A DNA stretch of 64,000 bases, from NCBI RefSeq assembly GCF_900128975.1, contig NZ_FQVC01000004.1, positions 191,423 to 255,422 on the forward strand, written 5' to 3'. Under the pieces are notes generated by a model. It was not told the DNA's origin, made no database searches, and saw nothing but the letters and a program-made list of their open reading frames with translations. Below are positions 1-9,792 of this stretch, one piece after another; position 1 is the stretch's first letter; every line of letters starts with the position of its first letter. Source of the stretch: Devosia limi DSM 17137. GTDB taxonomy: Bacteria > Pseudomonadota > Alphaproteobacteria > Rhizobiales > Devosiaceae. The position numbers and the translations under genes were made by a program.

Positions 1-170
1 TGCAGGAAGGCAGCTTCGCCGCCGGCCTGCAAACCGGGCATTGGCAGCGATGGCATGCGAATGGCCAGCTGATGGATAGTGGCCACTATGTTGCCGGCAA
101 GAAAACCGGCGAATGGCTGAGCTATGACGAGAGCGGTAGATTGATAAAGACCAGGATTTTCAAGAGCTAG
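1..170 (+). CDS. C-terminal fragment of a MORN/YwqK-like repeat protein (5' end outside window)
   Basis: An open frame enters from the left edge (codons start at base 3) and stops with TAG at 168-170. The 55 visible residues hold short repeats of the type GxxxGxWxxWxxNGQL and GxxxGKKTGEWLSY, typical of MORN-like or YwqK antitoxin-like repeats, which form small beta-hairpins. The function cannot be told from this fragment. Its stop codon overlaps the stop of the convergent downstream gene: the four bases CTAG at 167-170 serve both strands. The family call rests only on the repeat pattern. Confidence 0.6.
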   Translation, partial: QEGSFAAGLQTGHWQRWHANGQLMDSGHYVAGKKTGEWLSYDESGRLIKTRIFKS

Positions 171-670
171 AGGCTCTTCTGCCACGCCCGTAACCGCGCC
201 CGGGCATTGGCATAGGGCGACGACGTATTGAACTGGATCATCCGGCCCATCGTGTATTTCTCATACCACGGCGTCCCGTACAGCTGATCGTTGTCATAGC
301 CTTCTACCAGCGCGATGATCCGGCTCTTGGCTGCTTCAAACCGTGCCAACAGCGCGGGCCAGGAGAGGTCTGCATAATCGGCGTAGAACTTCTGCGCCAG
401 ATCGCCAAGCTGGTTCCATTTGAACCCGGCTTCGGGGAAACTCACCACTTCGCCCGCCGCGCGGCGCTCATGCCATTTGAGCACGAGTTCGTTCCAGCCG
501 ATGAGATAGGCTACGAGATCGTGGACACTCATCATGGTGTCCTGCTTGTGCCCAGCGAGCGTCTTCGCGCCGGCAGTCTCGGTCGGCACTTCGGCCAAAT
601 CCTTGGTGAGCTTGGCATAATTGGCTTCGATGGCAGCGAGTAATTCGCTTCTGGTCTGCGGTACAGCCAT
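167..670 (-). CDS. ClbS/DfsB family four-helix-bundle protein
   Basis: A 167-residue soluble protein beginning MAVPQTRSELLAAIEANYAKL. The opening, the central helix SVHDLVAYLIGWNELVLKWH and the late motif GTPWYEKYTMGRMIQFNTSSPY fit the ClbS/DfsB family (DinB-like four-helix bundle). The named member ClbS protects against colibactin, but most relatives are of unknown role, so a resistance function here is not implied. It lies downstream of uvrD on the same strand with an 81-base gap and could be co-transcribed. Its stop overlaps that of the convergent repeat protein. I see no strong ribosome binding site, and the ATG at 668-670 is the only sensible start. Confidence 0.8.
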   Translation of the reverse strand: MAVPQTRSELLAAIEANYAKLTKDLAEVPTETAGAKTLAGHKQDTMMSVHDLVAYLIGWNELVLKWHERRAAGEVVSFPEAGFKWNQLGDLAQKFYADYADLSWPALLARFEAAKSRIIALVEGYDNDQLYGTPWYEKYTMGRMIQFNTSSPYANARARLRAWQKSL

Positions 671-751
671 GCTGAACTCTATTCTTCAGGGAGGGTGCCT
701 GCAGCTTAGGCCTCGCAAGCCGACGGCCGGAATGACCTGGATCAAGGGGCC

Positions 752-3166
752 TCAGGTCTTCTTGATGAAACTTTCGAGCACCTTCTTGCGACCGGCCTTT
801 TCGAAATCGATGGTCAGTTTATTGCCCTCGATGCCGGAGATGGCACCATAGCCGAATTTGAGGTGGAAGACGCGCTCCCCAAAGGAGAAGGCCGAGCTGT
901 CGCCACCGAGATCGACCGAGCGGGCGACCAGATCGCCCTCGATGGTCAGCGGACCGCCACCCTTGCGCGAGGCCTGCTGGGCGCGCGCGCGCTGCCAGCC
1001 GGGGGTTTCGTAGACGCTCTCGAATGGATCGGCCTTATTGAAGCGTGCGGCAGCGCCGCCGCCATAGCCATAGCCGCCATAGGACGAGCCGGTATCGGTG
1101 ACTTCCACGGTATCGGGCGGGAGCTCATCGAGGAAGCGGCTGGGGATAGCCGACTGCCAACGGCCAAATGTGCTACGGTTTTGCGCCATGGATACACGGA
1201 CGCGCTTGCGGCCGCGGGTGATGCCGACATAGGCTAAGCGCCGCTCTTCCTCCAGCCCGGCGCGGCCGCTTTCGTCCATGGTGCGCTGGGAGGGGAACAG
1301 GCCCTCTTCCCATCCGGGCAAGAAAACCGTGTTGAATTCTAACCCCTTGGACGAATGCAGTGTCATGATGGAAACTGCATCCTCTGCTTCCGCGGTATCG
1401 CGGTCCATCACGAGTGAGATATGTTCGAGGAATCCGCCAAGCGTCTCAAATTCTTCCATTGAGCGCACGAGTTCTTTGAGGTTCTCAAGGCGGCCTTGTG
1501 ACTCAGGGGATTTGTCGGTCTGCCACATGGCAGTGTAGCCGCTTTCATCGAGAATCTGCTGCGCAAGCTCCCAATGGGGAACCGGAGCGAGCTCTTTGTC
1601 GATGTAGACATCTTCACCGATATCTTCGTCGAATCTGGTCTCAACAAAATTGCGGGGCTTCGCAAGCTCGGACCACGAATCGAACTGTCCAACCAGCTCG
1701 CGCAGGGTGGTGCGCTGCTTGGGTTTGAGCTCTTCGGTTTCGAGCAGCATGCGGGTGGCCGCCAGCAGCGACACGTTGGCGGCGCGCGAGGTGTTGTGGA
1801 GAATTTGCACGGTGCTATCGCCCAATCCTCTTTTGGGCACATTGACGATGCGCTCGAGGCTTAGGCCATCGGACGGATTGGAGACGACACGTAGATAAGC
1901 GATAGCGTCGCGGATTTCTCTGCGCTCGTAGAAGCGCGGGCCGCCGATGACGCGGTAGTTCAGACCTAGGGTAATGAAGCGTTCTTCGAATTCGCGCATC
2001 TGGGATGAGGCACGGACGAGGATCGCCATGGAGTTGAGTGTCTCTCCAGCGCGTTGATAGCCCTCAATGTCGTCACCGACGGTGCGAGCTTCCTCTGCAG
2101 AGTCCCAGACCGAGGTGACTGAGACCGGCTCGCCTTTTTCGCCCATGTCAGTCTGCAGCGTCTTTCCGAGGCGGCCTTCATTATAGGCAATGAGGGTGGA
2201 GGCGGCCTTGAGGATATTGGCGGTGGAGCGATAATTGCGCTCCAGCTTGATGACCTTGGCGCCCGGAAAATCCTTTTCGAAGCGCAGGATGTTATCGACC
2301 TCGGCGCCACGCCAACCATAGATGGATTGGTCGTCGTCGCCGACGACGCAGATATTGGCCTGGCTGGCCGGCTTGCCCTGCGCCAAGAGGCGCAGCCACA
2401 GATACTGGGCGACGTTGCTATCCTGATACTCATCCACCAGCATGTATTTGAAGCGCTTGTGGTAATCGGCCAGAACGTCCGGATATTCACGGAATAGGCG
2501 AATGCATTCGAGCAGCAAGTCACCGAAATCGGCGGCATTGAGCACCTTTAGCCGCGCCTGGTAGTCGGCGTAGAGCTTGGCGCCGCGGCCATTGGCATAG
2601 CTGCCACTATCGGCCGGAGACACGTCCTTGGGCAGCAGGCCGCGGTTTTTCCAGCTGTCCATCATTCCGGCGAACTGCTTGGCCGGCCAACGCTTCTCGT
2701 CGATGTTTTCCGCGTCGAGCAATTGCTTGATCAGGCGGATCTGGTCGTCGGTATCGAGGATGGTGAAATCGGACCTGAGGTCGACAAGTTCGGCATGGCG
2801 GCGCAGGATGCGCGCGCCGATGGAGTGGAATGTGCCCAGCCACGGCATGCCTTCGACCGAAGCACCGACCAGCTTGGCGATGCGCTCTTTCATTTCGCGG
2901 GCAGCCTTATTGGTGAAGGTCACCGACAGGATTTCGGACGGCCAGGCCCGCTTGGTGGTCAGGATATGGGCGATGCGGGTGGTGAGCACGCGCGTCTTGC
3001 CCGTGCCGGCGCCGGCCAGAACCAGCAGCGGCCCGTCGATGCTGAGCACAGCGTCGCGCTGCTCCTCATTGAGCCCACTGAGATAGTCGGGTTGCTGCTG
3101 CCGGCCGAACTGGCTGGTGATCGGCCCGGCAGACGGGCGGTCGAAAGGGTTGGCTTTGCCCGGCAT
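752..3166 (-). CDS. uvrD: ATP-dependent DNA helicase UvrD/PcrA
   Basis: An 804-residue superfamily 1A 3'-5' DNA helicase acting in nucleotide excision and mismatch repair. Visible motifs are the Q-motif region GLNEEQRDAV (31-40), Walker A AGAGTGKT (51-58), motif Ia VTFTNKAAREMKER (from 82), Walker B VDEYQDSN (244-251), motif III GDDDQSIYGWRGA (from 276), NYRS (motif IV) and a late VAYVGITRGRKRV-type motif VI. A Gly/Tyr-rich linker precedes a C-terminal Tudor-like tail (FGERVFHLKFGYGAISG), typical of UvrD/PcrA. Length is a little above the usual 720-780 because of an N-terminal extension and the linker. It is divergent from the exported protein gene at 3368. Confidence 0.95.
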   Translation of the reverse strand: MPGKANPFDRPSAGPITSQFGRQQQPDYLSGLNEEQRDAVLSIDGPLLVLAGAGTGKTRVLTTRIAHILTTKRAWPSEILSVTFTNKAAREMKERIAKLVGASVEGMPWLGTFHSIGARILRRHAELVDLRSDFTILDTDDQIRLIKQLLDAENIDEKRWPAKQFAGMMDSWKNRGLLPKDVSPADSGSYANGRGAKLYADYQARLKVLNAADFGDLLLECIRLFREYPDVLADYHKRFKYMLVDEYQDSNVAQYLWLRLLAQGKPASQANICVVGDDDQSIYGWRGAEVDNILRFEKDFPGAKVIKLERNYRSTANILKAASTLIAYNEGRLGKTLQTDMGEKGEPVSVTSVWDSAEEARTVGDDIEGYQRAGETLNSMAILVRASSQMREFEERFITLGLNYRVIGGPRFYERREIRDAIAYLRVVSNPSDGLSLERIVNVPKRGLGDSTVQILHNTSRAANVSLLAATRMLLETEELKPKQRTTLRELVGQFDSWSELAKPRNFVETRFDEDIGEDVYIDKELAPVPHWELAQQILDESGYTAMWQTDKSPESQGRLENLKELVRSMEEFETLGGFLEHISLVMDRDTAEAEDAVSIMTLHSSKGLEFNTVFLPGWEEGLFPSQRTMDESGRAGLEEERRLAYVGITRGRKRVRVSMAQNRSTFGRWQSAIPSRFLDELPPDTVEVTDTGSSYGGYGYGGGAAARFNKADPFESVYETPGWQRARAQQASRKGGGPLTIEGDLVARSVDLGGDSSAFSFGERVFHLKFGYGAISGIEGNKLTIDFEKAGRKKVLESFIKKT

Positions 3167-3367
3167 GAATGACTTTCAGAGCGCCGCGCGCGCAGAGGAG
3201 GCTGCTGCGGCGGGATTGACGAATCTCATTTTGTTCTCGTTGGCAATATAGGCATCCATGCCCGCGATGTATAGAAGTCAGGCCTGTCACCGTGCTGTCA
3301 CAGGCCCGTCATCTGAGTGTATTGTGGCGTGCTTATGCGAAACCCCGACTTCAACAGGGGCTTCATC

Positions 3368-5527
3368 ATGCATAGTGCAAAACTCTTGGCCGCGCTGACC
3401 GCGGCATTGCTGGCGACCACCGTTTCGGCTGGCGCCGCCCAGTATTTCAACCGCGTCGCCAGCTTTCCCGTCGCGCAGAATGCGCCAGAGGCTGAAGTAA
3501 CCTCCTCCGAAATCATCGCCGCCACTGAAGACGGCATGCTGGCAATTTATTCGGACAGTCCGGCCGGTGGCATCGGCTTTGTCGACCTGACCGATCCCAA
3601 GGCGCCCAAGGCCGCCGGGTTCCTGTCGCTTAATGGCGAGCCCACCTCGGTGACCATTATCGGCGACAAGGCCTATGTTGGCGTCAACACCTCCGAGAGC
3701 TTCACCAATCCTTCCGGCAAGCTGGCCGTGGTCGATATCGCGACCCAGGCTGTCGAGGCCGAGTATGACCTTGGCGGGCAGCCTGACTCGGTCGCGCACA
3801 ATGCAGCCGGCACGCTGATTGCCGTGGCCATCGAAAACGAGCGCGATGAAGACCTGGGCGATGGCGGCCTTCCGCAGGCGCCTGCCGGGTTCGTGGTGAT
3901 CTTTGATGTCGCCGCCAAGTCGCTAAAGACGGTCGAGTTGATTGGCATTGCCGCAATCGGCGGCGATGATCCGGAGCCCGAATTCGTTGATTTCAACGCC
4001 AATGACGAGATCGTCGTCACGCTGCAGGAAAACAACCATATCGCCATCATCGACGGCAAGACCGGCGCAGTCACGGGCGGCTTCTCGGCCGGCGCCGTGT
4101 CGCTTACCGATGCCGATACCAAGAAGGACGGCGCGCTGCGCTTCACCGGCAAGCAGGATGACCTGCCGCGCGAGCCCGATGCGGTGAAGTGGCTGGATGC
4201 CGACCGTCTCGTCGTCGCCAATGAAGGCGACTGGAATGGCGGCACGCGCGGCTTCACCATCTTCGGCCGTGACGGCGTTGTGCTGTTCGATAGCGGCAAC
4301 GCGCTGGACCACTATGCTGCCCGCGTTGGTCACTATCCCGATGCGCGCAACAAGAAGGGCGTCGAGCCAGAGGGCCTGGAAGTCGCGAAGTTTGGCGATG
4401 ACCAGTACATCTTCATTGCCGAGGAACGCTCCTCGCTGATCGCCGTCTACAAGGACACGGGCGCCGAGCCGGAATTCGTCCAGTTGCTGCCATCGGGCAT
4501 TTCGCCGGAAGGCCTGGTTGCCATTCCGGCGCGCAATCTGCTGGTCACCGCCAATGAAGTCGATCTGCGCGAAAATGGCGGCGTTGGCTCGCATGTCATG
4601 GTCTATGAGCTGAGCGAAGGCGAAGCCGCCTATCCGCAGCTGATCGCCGATCTCGATGCCGATGGCCGCCCGCTGGGTTGGGCCGCGATCTCTGGCGCTG
4701 TTGCCGATGCTGAAAAGCCGGGCATTCTCTACGCCGTCAGCGACAGCGTGCTCTCGGCCGAGCCGGCCATCTACACTATCGACGCAACGGCTCATCCGGC
4801 CCGCATCACCGCCAAGACCATCATCACCCGAGGCGGTGCAGCTGCCCAGAAGCTCGACCTCGAAGGCATCACGCTGGATGGCGAGGGCGGGTTCTGGCTG
4901 GCTTCGGAAGGCGATAGCGCCAAGCTGACGCCGCATGCGCTGTTCCATGTCGATGCCGATGGCAAGATCCTGGCCGAAGTGGCGCTGCCCGATGCGCTGA
5001 CGGCCAATGGCGTGCGCTTTGGCGCCGAAGGCGTCACCCGTATCGGCGAAGGCGACGAGGCGGTGCTCTGGGTGGCGATGCAGCGCGAGTGGAAGGACGA
5101 CCCCAAGGGGCAGGTCAAGCTGCTGCGCTATACGCCTGCCAGCAAGGAATGGGGCGCTGTTGCCTATCCACTCGAAGCCCCGGCCGAGGGCGCCTGGGTT
5201 GGTCTCAGCGAAATCACCGCGCATGGCGACTATGTCTATATCGTCGAGCGCGACAACCAGATCGGCGACAAGGCCCAGCTGAAGGCGCTCTATCGCGTGC
5301 CGGTGGCCGACCTCGTGGCGGCTGAGCTGGGGGGCGAACTGCCACTGGTCAGCAAGGAACTGGTGCGCGACTTCCTGCCCGATCTCGCAGGCAATAACGG
5401 TTATGTCCTCGACAAGGTGGAAAGCTTTGCCGTCGACGCCGCCGGAAATGGTTTTGTGATCACCGACAATGACGGCGTTGCCGACAGCTCCGGCGAAACC
5501 CTGGTCTGGTCGATCGGCGCGCTCTAA
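3368..5527 (+). CDS. Exported esterase-like-activity-of-phytase family protein
   Basis: A 719-residue secreted protein. The start is set at the ATG at 3368 because it gives a clean signal peptide (MHSAKLLAALTAALLATTVSAGA, cleavage after residues AGA) with AGGGG eight bases upstream; a longer reading begins at 3317. The N-terminal half resembles a beta-propeller (repeats such as KLAVVDIATQAVEAEYDLGGQPDSVAHN). The C-terminal half carries motifs such as GVEPEGLEVAKFGDDQYIF and KLDLEGITLDGEGGFWLASEG, characteristic of the phytase esterase-like domain (PF13449 type). It probably acts in the periplasm on phosphate or ester substrates, but the substrate is unknown. A terminator follows directly, so it appears monocistronic. 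Confidence 0.75.
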   Translation: MHSAKLLAALTAALLATTVSAGAAQYFNRVASFPVAQNAPEAEVTSSEIIAATEDGMLAIYSDSPAGGIGFVDLTDPKAPKAAGFLSLNGEPTSVTIIGDKAYVGVNTSESFTNPSGKLAVVDIATQAVEAEYDLGGQPDSVAHNAAGTLIAVAIENERDEDLGDGGLPQAPAGFVVIFDVAAKSLKTVELIGIAAIGGDDPEPEFVDFNANDEIVVTLQENNHIAIIDGKTGAVTGGFSAGAVSLTDADTKKDGALRFTGKQDDLPREPDAVKWLDADRLVVANEGDWNGGTRGFTIFGRDGVVLFDSGNALDHYAARVGHYPDARNKKGVEPEGLEVAKFGDDQYIFIAEERSSLIAVYKDTGAEPEFVQLLPSGISPEGLVAIPARNLLVTANEVDLRENGGVGSHVMVYELSEGEAAYPQLIADLDADGRPLGWAAISGAVADAEKPGILYAVSDSVLSAEPAIYTIDATAHPARITAKTIITRGGAAAQKLDLEGITLDGEGGFWLASEGDSAKLTPHALFHVDADGKILAEVALPDALTANGVRFGAEGVTRIGEGDEAVLWVAMQREWKDDPKGQVKLLRYTPASKEWGAVAYPLEAPAEGAWVGLSEITAHGDYVYIVERDNQIGDKAQLKALYRVPVADLVAAELGGELPLVSKELVRDFLPDLAGNNGYVLDKVESFAVDAAGNGFVITDNDGVADSSGETLVWSIGAL

Positions 5528-5549
5528 TCTGCGTCCGGGACCAAAACGA

Positions 5550-5585
5550 CCGGCCGGGCGGCGGGCGCCCGGCCGTTTGTCTTTG
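5550..5585 (+). terminator. Intrinsic terminator after the phytase-esterase-like gene
   Basis: A very GC-rich hairpin, cggccgggc / gcccggccg with a short loop, is followed by tttgtcttt. It lies 22 bases after the stop codon at 5527. Confidence 0.75.
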
Positions 5586-5716
5586 GTGATTGACGCAAGC
5601 GTGATTGTGCCGCGTCGCGATGGCCATTTTACCGGCATGAAAACAAGGCAATAGCGGGGTTGCGCGGGGAGTGGACTTGCCTACACTCTGCGCACCAAAT
5701 CGAGGCGCCCGTACCC

Positions 5717-8700
5717 GTGCTGAACCGCATCTATATCATCATCGGCGTGCTCGCCATTATTGCGCTCGCCGGAGCCTTCATTGCCCCCCGGTTCATCCAG
5801 TGGGGCGACTATCGTGACCGCATGGAAGCGCTGGCCACCGAGGCGCTGGGCGAAGACGTTACCATTCGTGGCGACATCGAATTCTCGCTGCTGCCGCAGC
5901 CGCGATTGAGCTTTACCGATGTGGTGGTCGGCTCGATCGAGGCGCCGGCCGCTACGGTCGGCGCAGTCGAGGCTGATTTCTCGCTGATGGAGTTCCTGCG
6001 CGACAATTACAATGTCACGCGTCTGGTGCTCGCCCAGCCGGTCATAGACCTGACAATCGACGAAAATGGGCTCTTTGGCAGTGGCATCGAGGTAGCGACC
6101 GGCAAGTCGGCAGTGTCACTGGCGCAGGCTTCGATCATTGATGGCACTGTCCGGCTTGAAGATGTTCGCACGGGCGAGCGCTTCGTCGCCGCCAATCTCG
6201 ATGGAGACCTCAGGCTGGCCAGCTTCAGCGGCCCGTTCCAGTTCCAGGGCACGGCTGAATTCAATGCGCAGCGCTATTCGCTGCGGTTCAATTCGGCACT
6301 GGTCGATGTCGATGGCAATACGCGCATCAGCAGCTTCCTGCAGCCGGTCGATGGGGCGTTTACACTATCGAGCGAAGGTATTCTGTCGACCGGCATCGCG
6401 CCCAAATTCGATGGCGCCATCGTCCTGCGCCAGGCGCCGCCTGCTGCCGAGCCGGCCGCCGGTATTCGCGGTGACCTGGTATTCGAGAGCAAGGTGCAAG
6501 CCTCGACCGACCGGATTGTGCTTTCGGGCTATGTGCTGCAGCCGGACGAGAACCGCGCAAGCGCGCGACTAACCGGCGCGGCCAGCATTCAATTGGGCGA
6601 GAGGCGCAGTTTTGACGCGGTGGTTTCGGGTGGGGTGTTCTCGCTGCCGCCGCGCGACGCGTCTGAGGACGCGACGCTCCTGCCATTTGAGTTGGTGCGG
6701 CTACTCGATGAACTGCCGCCCCCCTTGCTGCCACCGATGCCCGGAAGGGTGGGAGTCGACCTGGCAGAGGTCGGATTGCGCGGATTCTCGCTGCGCCAGG
6801 TCCGGCTGGATGCGACCACCGATGGCACCAGTTGGGAGATCAGCCAGGCCATAGCGCACCTGCCGGGCGATACGGAGGTGCGGGCCAGCGGCAGTTTGAT
6901 TTCCAATGAGGGCCTGCCGGGGTTCACCGGACAGGTTTCGATCAGCAGCCAACGGCTGGACGCCTTGGCGGCGCTGTGGCGCAAGCCGGGTGATGACAAT
7001 CCATTATTCAATGTTCCGGGCTCGCTCGAGGGCAAGGTGATGCTGGGCGGAAGTGCACTGGGGCTGAGTGGCGGCGTGCTGACATTGGAGGAAACAGCTC
7101 ACGCGGTGGACCTGAGGCTGGGCTTTGCCGATGAGCGGAGGCTCGATGTGACCGTCCATTTTGCCGATCTTGGTAAAGCGGAAAGTGCCGCGATGGCGGC
7201 GTTGCTGCCAGATACGTCGGGTGCTGGTTTTGCAACCAGCTTTCCAGATGGCAGCTTTACGGTCAGCGCGAAATCGGCGCGGATTGCCGAGCAGGTCGCA
7301 ACGACACTGGTCGCAGAGGGGCAATGGGGCGATGGCCAGCTGCAATTCACCCGTCTTTCGGCGCAGGACTTTGGCGGCGTTGGCTTCGAGGTAGCATTGA
7401 CGCTGCAAGGCACTCTGGCCGATCCGCAGGTTTCCGGCTCGGGTGTCATTCGCGCCGGCACGGCGGATGCGCCGGCTTTGGTGGCGCTCCATGATCGGGC
7501 CGATACCCCAGCGTCGTGGCGCGACGCGCTTGCGCTATCGCTGCCCGGCGAAGTGATCTTTGATCTGACGCCTGCCAACACCGAAGGCGCGCAGACATTG
7601 ACGCTGGGCGGCCGGCTCGGCGTCGCCGATCTGGATCTGACGGCGCAGCTTTCTGGCGGCTTGAATGGGGCACTGACCCAGGCTCTGCGGATCAACGGCA
7701 CGCTGGAATCGCGCGACCCGCCGGCGCTTACCCGGCAACTGGGTTTTGGCGACGCGGAGGTTTTCCCCGATGCCGGTGAGATTATGGTGGCTCTGAATTT
7801 CGTCGGCGTGCCGGGCGAGGGGCTCAAGAGCCAGGTCACTGCCAGCGCGGGGGAGGAATATCTGAGCTTCTCCGGCGACCTGCTGGTGGCTGGCAATGCC
7901 GAGATTGAGGGGACCGGAACCATTGAAGGCAAGCTGGTCGAGGCTGCCGGGCTGGCCCAATTGGCTGGAGCGCGCGGGCTCAGCCTGCCGATGGCAGAAG
8001 GTCACGCTGACCTGCATTTCGAAGGCCGGCGGCTGGCGCGCCTGACTGGGATCGAAGGCCGCTCGGGTGAGACTGGGTTCACTGGCGAACTCTCGCTGTC
8101 GCGCACCGGCGGCAGCGCCATGGTTGCGGGCGCGGTGGCGCTGGATAGTGTCGATGTGACCGCGTTGGCTGCGGCCATGTTCGGTCCGGCGGCCTTGATC
8201 CGGGGCAGCGGGCCGTGGCCGGATGGCCCGATCGATATTGGCGATACGGCCCGCAGCACGCGCGGCACCGTCGCGGTGACTACGCCTGCTGTCACAGTCG
8301 GTGGCGCTTCGATGATGCGCGATGCCAAGTTCGATCTCAGTTGGGACGAGACTCGCATGCGCCTGGCGCGGTTCGAGGCGGGCATTGGCACCGGGAAGGT
8401 GACGTTCGACGTCTCGGTCTGTTGCTCGGGCCCGCTGGCGGACAAGACCGTGGCCGGTCGACTGACGCTGGACGGCGTTGGTATCGACGAGATTGCGCCG
8501 CCCGCTCTAGCGGATGCTTTGGGTGGCGTGATCGATGGCGGACTGCGCTTTGAAGCGACCGGTGCCAGCTTTGCGGCACTGGCGCAGGTGCTGGCGGGCG
8601 AGGGCAATTTCACCATTGCCGACTTCACCGTCGACAAGCTTGATCCCGGGGTCTTTGCCACGGTTGCGGCGCTGGACGGTGTGCTGGAAATGGACGCCGA

Positions 8701-9343
8701 TGCGCTTGGAATCATCATCGGGCAGGGGCTGGAGCAGGGGGCTTTCAAAGCCCCAGAACTGGCTGGCGCGTTCACGATTGCCGGTGGTGTTGCCCGGCTG
8801 GCCAATTTGATTGTCGAAGGCGATGGCGCCAGCCTAGCCGGCGGCTTGAACCTGACGGTCGAGACGCTGGGCCTCGATGGCAGTTTTGCGATGACACCGC
8901 TCGGCTTTGATGACCCCAATGGCCTGGTCGATGCCAATACGGCGCGAATTGTGACCCGGCTCAGCGGTACGGTCCCGGCTCCGGTCAACGCACTCGATCT
9001 CGATATCATGGTTGCGGCGCTACAGGTTCGCGCCAATGAGATCGAGGTGGATCGGCTGGAAGCACTGCGCGCTGAAGACGCGGAACGCCAACGCGCCGCC
9101 GCCGAGGAACGCAATCGGCTGATCGCCGAACAACGCCGCATCGCCGCCGAGGAAGCCGCACGACTGGCGGAGGAGGAAGAGGCGCGGCGGCAGGAAGAGC
9201 TTCGGGTTCAGGAGGAACAGCGACTTCTGGAGCAGCAGGTCGTGCCGCCGGCTGAGGCGCCGGTGACGACAGGGCCGCTGGATTTGAGTCTGCCACCGAT
9301 CAATGGGCAGTTCCAGGGTGGGGGTATTCAGCCGCAGTTTTAA
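5717..9343 (+). CDS. AsmA family protein with charged C-terminal coiled coil
   Basis: A roughly 1208-residue envelope protein. I place the start at the GTG at 5717 (VLNRIYIIIGVLAIIALAGAF), which puts one membrane anchor at the N-terminus; an in-frame start at 5660 would add 19 unlikely residues. The anchor is followed by PRFIQWGDYRDRMEALATEALG and a beta-rich AsmA region (RGDIEFSLLPQPRLSFTDV). The AsmA-like C-terminal domain lies near residues 850-1090. Such proteins span the periplasm and are linked to outer membrane assembly or phospholipid transport; which role applies here is unknown. The last 100 residues are unusual: a Glu/Arg/Ala-rich coiled coil (EAERQRAAAEERNRLIAEQ and similar) and a Pro-rich tail. 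Confidence 0.85.
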   Translation: MLNRIYIIIGVLAIIALAGAFIAPRFIQWGDYRDRMEALATEALGEDVTIRGDIEFSLLPQPRLSFTDVVVGSIEAPAATVGAVEADFSLMEFLRDNYNVTRLVLAQPVIDLTIDENGLFGSGIEVATGKSAVSLAQASIIDGTVRLEDVRTGERFVAANLDGDLRLASFSGPFQFQGTAEFNAQRYSLRFNSALVDVDGNTRISSFLQPVDGAFTLSSEGILSTGIAPKFDGAIVLRQAPPAAEPAAGIRGDLVFESKVQASTDRIVLSGYVLQPDENRASARLTGAASIQLGERRSFDAVVSGGVFSLPPRDASEDATLLPFELVRLLDELPPPLLPPMPGRVGVDLAEVGLRGFSLRQVRLDATTDGTSWEISQAIAHLPGDTEVRASGSLISNEGLPGFTGQVSISSQRLDALAALWRKPGDDNPLFNVPGSLEGKVMLGGSALGLSGGVLTLEETAHAVDLRLGFADERRLDVTVHFADLGKAESAAMAALLPDTSGAGFATSFPDGSFTVSAKSARIAEQVATTLVAEGQWGDGQLQFTRLSAQDFGGVGFEVALTLQGTLADPQVSGSGVIRAGTADAPALVALHDRADTPASWRDALALSLPGEVIFDLTPANTEGAQTLTLGGRLGVADLDLTAQLSGGLNGALTQALRINGTLESRDPPALTRQLGFGDAEVFPDAGEIMVALNFVGVPGEGLKSQVTASAGEEYLSFSGDLLVAGNAEIEGTGTIEGKLVEAAGLAQLAGARGLSLPMAEGHADLHFEGRRLARLTGIEGRSGETGFTGELSLSRTGGSAMVAGAVALDSVDVTALAAAMFGPAALIRGSGPWPDGPIDIGDTARSTRGTVAVTTPAVTVGGASMMRDAKFDLSWDETRMRLARFEAGIGTGKVTFDVSVCCSGPLADKTVAGRLTLDGVGIDEIAPPALADALGGVIDGGLRFEATGASFAALAQVLAGEGNFTIADFTVDKLDPGVFATVAALDGVLEMDADALGIIIGQGLEQGAFKAPELAGAFTIAGGVARLANLIVEGDGASLAGGLNLTVETLGLDGSFAMTPLGFDDPNGLVDANTARIVTRLSGTVPAPVNALDLDIMVAALQVRANEIEVDRLEALRAEDAERQRAAAEERNRLIAEQRRIAAEEAARLAEEEEARRQEELRVQEEQRLLEQQVVPPAEAPVTTGPLDLSLPPINGQFQGGGIQPQF

Positions 9344-9415
9344 GGCGTGCTGGCTAGGGTTACGCAATTGCAGCCGATCGCAAACGCGCTCTTTGTCAGG
9401 CGATCGCTCAACAAA

Positions 9416-9508
9416 CACCGCGCTGTCCGCGGGCTTGACCCGTGGACCGTTGACCGCTTGTGCCGAGTTGAGAGTGACCCACGGGTCAAGCCCGTGGGCA
9501 GCGCGGTG
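9416..9508 (-). repeat. Palindromic intergenic repeat, family 1 copy A
   Basis: Two 33-base arms (9416-9448 and 9476-9508) pair closely: caccgcgctgtccgcgggct.. against the complement of ..gcccgtgggcagcgcggtg, with three mismatches by eye. The loop read on the minus strand contains cggcacaagcggt, which is shared with copies near 43.0 kb and 53.2 kb. It sits in the convergent gap between the asmA-like gene and the ribbon-helix-helix gene and may also act as a bidirectional terminator or RNA stability element. Confidence 0.8.
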
Positions 9509-9573
9509 ATGGAATGAAGTGACTGGGAGCGGAAAGACGCTAGACGCGGCAAGGGGGGGCAGCACCCACTCCG

Positions 9574-9783
9574 CTATTCCACCTTGCCCTGATACCATTC
9601 CAGCACCGCAACTCTCACCGCTGACGATAGGTTCGTGGTGGCGCGGCGTTCATCGATGGTGCGGATCAGCCCGGCAAGCGGCTGCTCGGCCTCAACAGCC
9701 ATAGCCGTCAAGGCCGCCCAGAATTCCGGCTCCAGGGCGATGCTGGTGCGGTGGCCGGCGATGGAGAGCGAGCGCTTTTCCAT
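9574..9783 (-). CDS. Ribbon-helix-helix domain protein
   Basis: A 69-residue protein beginning MEKRSLSIAGHRTSIALEPE. The strand RSLSIAGHRTSIAL, the helix PEFWAALTAMAVEAEQPLAGLI and the helix NLSSAVRVAVLEWY match the RHH_4 type (PF13467), a small DNA-binding fold found widely in alphaproteobacteria. The target is unknown. It starts nine bases after the sspB stop on the same strand, so the two are almost certainly co-transcribed. The gene ends before a palindromic repeat in a convergent gap. Confidence 0.85.
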   Translation of the reverse strand: MEKRSLSIAGHRTSIALEPEFWAALTAMAVEAEQPLAGLIRTIDERRATTNLSSAVRVAVLEWYQGKVE

Positions 9784-9792
9784 CGCAGGCTG

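Noticed and set aside
721..745. Half of a REP-like element (ggccggaatgacctgg) between uvrD and the DfsB-like gene
   Set aside because: Too short and without a hairpin partner; may be chance similarity.
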